DNA from: SZUA-1535 sp964594175
Lineage (GTDB): Archaea; Aenigmatarchaeota; Aenigmatarchaeia; Aenigmatarchaeales; SZUA-1535
Assembly: GCA_964594175.1 (NCBI GenBank)
Contig: CAZQLM010000005.1
Location: forward strand, 1-23,304
Length of the DNA: 23,304 nucleotides
Reading direction: 5' to 3'
Below the pieces are notes generated by a model. The model was given only the letters and a program-made list of their open reading frames with translations. It was not told the origin of the DNA and did not search any database. Both the position numbers and the translations under genes were made by a program. Below are positions 21,959-23,304 of this stretch, one piece after another; the first letter of the stretch is position 1; each line of letters opens with the position of its first letter.

Positions 21959-22231
21959 TCACCTAAGTTTGTCATGAAGTTTATTTATTATTTCCTTTCC
22001 TGGATTTATATCCTTTACTATTTTTCTTCCAATCACCCATGACACAGGCCCTATAATTTTACTCATTTCTTCAATTATTTCTGTAAAACTTCTTATTAAA
22101 TCTTCTGTAGAGAGTTTTTCAATCAAAATATTAATTGAAACTCTTTCGACAAGTTTAGGACTGGTAATAAGGGAATATTCTTCTACAGCTCTTTTTATCA
22201 TTTCCACAATTTTTTCCCTCTCATTTTCCAT
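21959..22231 (-). CDS. Small helical hypothetical protein
   Basis: 90 residues from ATG 22231, mostly helical (EREKIVEMIKRAVEEYSLIT, later LSTEDLIRSFTEIIEEMSKI), no recognised family. A good TATA box CTTTATATAG on the minus strand (22253-22262) lies about 26 bp upstream, so the mRNA is leaderless; the in-frame TTG at 22246 is therefore unlikely. An ATTAC-N3-GTAAT operator lies 58 bp before the start. It ends 5 bp before the flavoprotein start, so it may assist or regulate that enzyme. Confidence 0.65.
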   Translation of the reverse strand: MENEREKIVEMIKRAVEEYSLITSPKLVERVSINILIEKLSTEDLIRSFTEIIEEMSKIIGPVSWVIGRKIVKDINPGKEIINKLHDKLR

Positions 22232-22288
22232 AAAAATTATTCTCAAACAAAGCTATATAAAGTAGGAGCAAGCGAATTGATTAAAAAT

Positions 22289-22301
22289 ATTACGCTGTAA
22301 T
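22289..22301. promoter_or_regulatory. ATTAC-N3-GTAAT operator upstream of the 21959-22231 gene
   Basis: ATTACGCTGTAAT, identical to the core at 1966-1978 and 13984-13996, and flanked by T and AC as at 1965. It is about 27 bp beyond the TATA box of the leftward gene. It also lies upstream of the rightward winged-helix gene at 22488, at 187 bp. Confidence 0.65.
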
Positions 22302-22335
22302 ACATTTTTCTCACTTTTTCCAAAGTTATATTAAA

Positions 22336-22427
22336 CAAAATATATTTTATTAAAAATGAAATATGTAAAATCTTTAATAAAACATATTTTATAAAAAATT
22401 TTATACAATACATATTTTATTATACAA
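22336..22427. repeat. AT-rich repeats upstream of a winged-helix gene
   Basis: Three loose copies of ATATTTTAT-type words occur near 22342, 22384 and 22412 (ATATATTTTATTA, ACATATTTTATAA, ACATATTTTATTA), the middle one part of a near-palindrome ATAAAACATATTTTAT at 22377-22392. Such spaced AT-rich repeats could be operators for the adjacent winged-helix protein, but low complexity makes chance possible. The rest of 22302-22443 shows nothing else. Confidence 0.35.
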
Positions 22428-22487
22428 ATTTAACGGAAAATAACTTTTAAATATCTTGTAAATCAGAATATTTTTTGGGTGGCATCT

Positions 22488-22799
22488 ATGAAGAAGGGTT
22501 TTATAAAAAATATTTTCTTTCACGAAAAACCTGTACTCATGCTTGTAGCATTAAAAAATGAGCGTGCTCGCTATCCTACGCAGCTCTCTAAAATAGTTGA
22601 TTGCACATATTCTCATACAGTAAAAACCTTGGAATTTTTCAGAAAAATAGGTCTCGTCGAATTTGAGAAAAAGGGAAGAATTAAATACGTGAAATTAACC
22701 CAAGACGGTGAGGAAATCGCTCATGATCTCGAGGGCTTAATCAAAAAGCTGAATAGAGTAGAGGAAAGATTTAAAGAAAAATTTGCAAAGAAAAGATAA
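22488..22799 (+). CDS. Winged-helix transcriptional regulator
   Basis: 103 residues from ATG 22488. The body is a winged helix: KPVLMLVALKNERARYPTQL, recognition helix YSHTVKTLEFFRKIGLVEF, wing KKGRIKYVKLTQDGEEIA, then a C-terminal helix (LIKKLNRVEERFKEKF) for dimerisation. It resembles the archaeal MarR/ArsR-like HTH set. GGTGGC sits 6 nt before ATG 22488, preferring it over GTG 22479, and a TATA-like CTTTTAAATATC lies about 38 bp upstream. AT-rich repeats precede the promoter and may be its operators. Confidence 0.75.
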   Translation: MKKGFIKNIFFHEKPVLMLVALKNERARYPTQLSKIVDCTYSHTVKTLEFFRKIGLVEFEKKGRIKYVKLTQDGEEIAHDLEGLIKKLNRVEERFKEKFAKKR

Positions 22800-22871
22800 A
22801 TTTTGTGTTCCATGAAAAGGAAATATTAGTTTTCTGAAAAAATCGCAGTGAATAATCTTGGTTAAATGAAT

Positions 22872-22897
22872 AGAGTGCGTTTTATAAACGCTACTCT
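22872..22897. terminator. Strong inverted repeat between two winged-helix genes
   Basis: AGAGTGCGTTT pairs with AAACGCTACTCT around a 3-nt TAT loop, giving 11 pairs with one bulged T, followed by TTTTG. Stem-plus-U-run resembles an intrinsic terminator for the gene ending at 22799, though it is 73 bp away. Archaeal termination mostly relies on U-tracts, so a protein-binding site for the gene at 22950 is an alternative. Confidence 0.4.
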
Positions 22898-22949
22898 TTT
22901 GTTACAATTTTCCGAAAATTTTTTATTTGGGTTTTATTAAAATACTCTC

Positions 22950-23300
22950 ATGGAAACCTTGCTCAAATACTGCTACGGAAACCATCCTAAAAGCAAAAGG
23001 ATTCGCGAGCTCGGCAGGAAATGCCTGCTTTTGCTTGCCGAGCAGGGGGAAATGGAGCTTTTGGAGCTTGCAAGAGCTCTTGGAATAAAAACAGAGCGCT
23101 GGAAGGGCTATGAAAAGCCTGTAAAAACATTTTATCATGTGGTAAATCCGCTTAAGGAAATCCAGATAATAGATTCCGTCAAGCGAAAAGAAGGGAAAAG
23201 ATTCAAAACGATATATTATTTCACTCCGGAAAAGTTCGAAGCGAATATGCGCGCGTTTGTGCGAAGTACTCTTGAATTTCTTAAGGTAAAGAAACGTTAA
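22950..23300 (+). CDS. Archaeal winged-helix-like protein
   Basis: 116 residues. KRIRELGRKCLLLLAEQGEM and ELLELARALGIKTERWKGYE look like the first helices and recognition region of a helix-turn-helix; IQIIDSVKRKEGKRFKTIYY is a likely wing, and the C-terminal KFEANMRAFVRSTLEFLKV is a helix. It probably binds DNA. TTTTTTATTTGG about 28 bp before ATG is the best TATA candidate, with no ribosome site. Its base composition is a little richer in GC than its neighbours. The target is unknown. Confidence 0.65.
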   Translation: METLLKYCYGNHPKSKRIRELGRKCLLLLAEQGEMELLELARALGIKTERWKGYEKPVKTFYHVVNPLKEIQIIDSVKRKEGKRFKTIYYFTPEKFEANMRAFVRSTLEFLKVKKR

Positions 23301-23304
23301 ATTC

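Overview
The window is a stretch of an AT-rich archaeal chromosome. Archaeal markers are the small subunit of DNA polymerase D (cut by the left edge), Orc1/Cdc6, a family B replicative polymerase, a histone, RPA, RadA, SecD/SecF without SecA, a geranylgeranyl-reductase-family flavoenzyme, and promoters with TATA boxes about 25-30 bp before leaderless starts or GGTGAT-type ribosome sites. PolD plus a histone points to a euryarchaeal or DPANN-type lineage; I cannot fix it further from sequence alone.

Layout. Positions 1-2045 hold polD small subunit (dp1) and cdc6 in one leftward operon, with a recognisable origin of replication (ORB-like repeats plus an AT-rich stretch) upstream of cdc6. At 2046-3452 an XRE-type regulator and a CBS/zinc-ribbon protein diverge from a shared operator. 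PolB fills 3528-6230. A small, possibly frameshifted ORF and a TctA-like membrane protein follow. Positions 7716-11170 read leftward: secF, secD, an ORF with no start codon, and a helical protein coupled to it by an ATGA overlap. Positions 11216-13042 read rightward: flavoenzyme, HAD phosphatase, winged-helix protein. A leftward pair (RNA cyclic phosphodiesterase, membrane-anchored OB-like protein) is at 13033-13934.

The most striking part is 13971-14423. It holds a perfect 26-bp palindrome and then nine exact copies of TTCACGTGAA, largely in helical phase, plus TTCACA half-sites 11 bp apart. The array contains the promoter and the GTG start codon of an Orc1/Cdc6-like AAA+ ATPase (14419-15507). 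It looks like an autoregulated initiator with its own iteron array: a second origin or the replicon of an integrated element. After it come an orphan gene, a decayed purM fragment, histone and RPA genes in one transcript, a zinc-ribbon protein divergent from radA, a VapBC-type toxin-antitoxin pair with a decayed PIN copy beside it, a PRC-barrel protein, an amine-oxidase-like flavoprotein with a small partner, and two winged-helix proteins.

A second cross-cutting signal is the palindrome ATTAC-N3-GTAAT. It occurs five times: beside the origin, exactly midway between the divergent regulator and CBS genes, twice back to back before the phosphodiesterase gene, and upstream of the gene at 21959-22231. 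I infer a small regulon, plausibly run by the XRE protein at 2046-2765, that touches both origin-like regions. No rRNA, tRNA, CRISPR array or insertion sequence was recognised.
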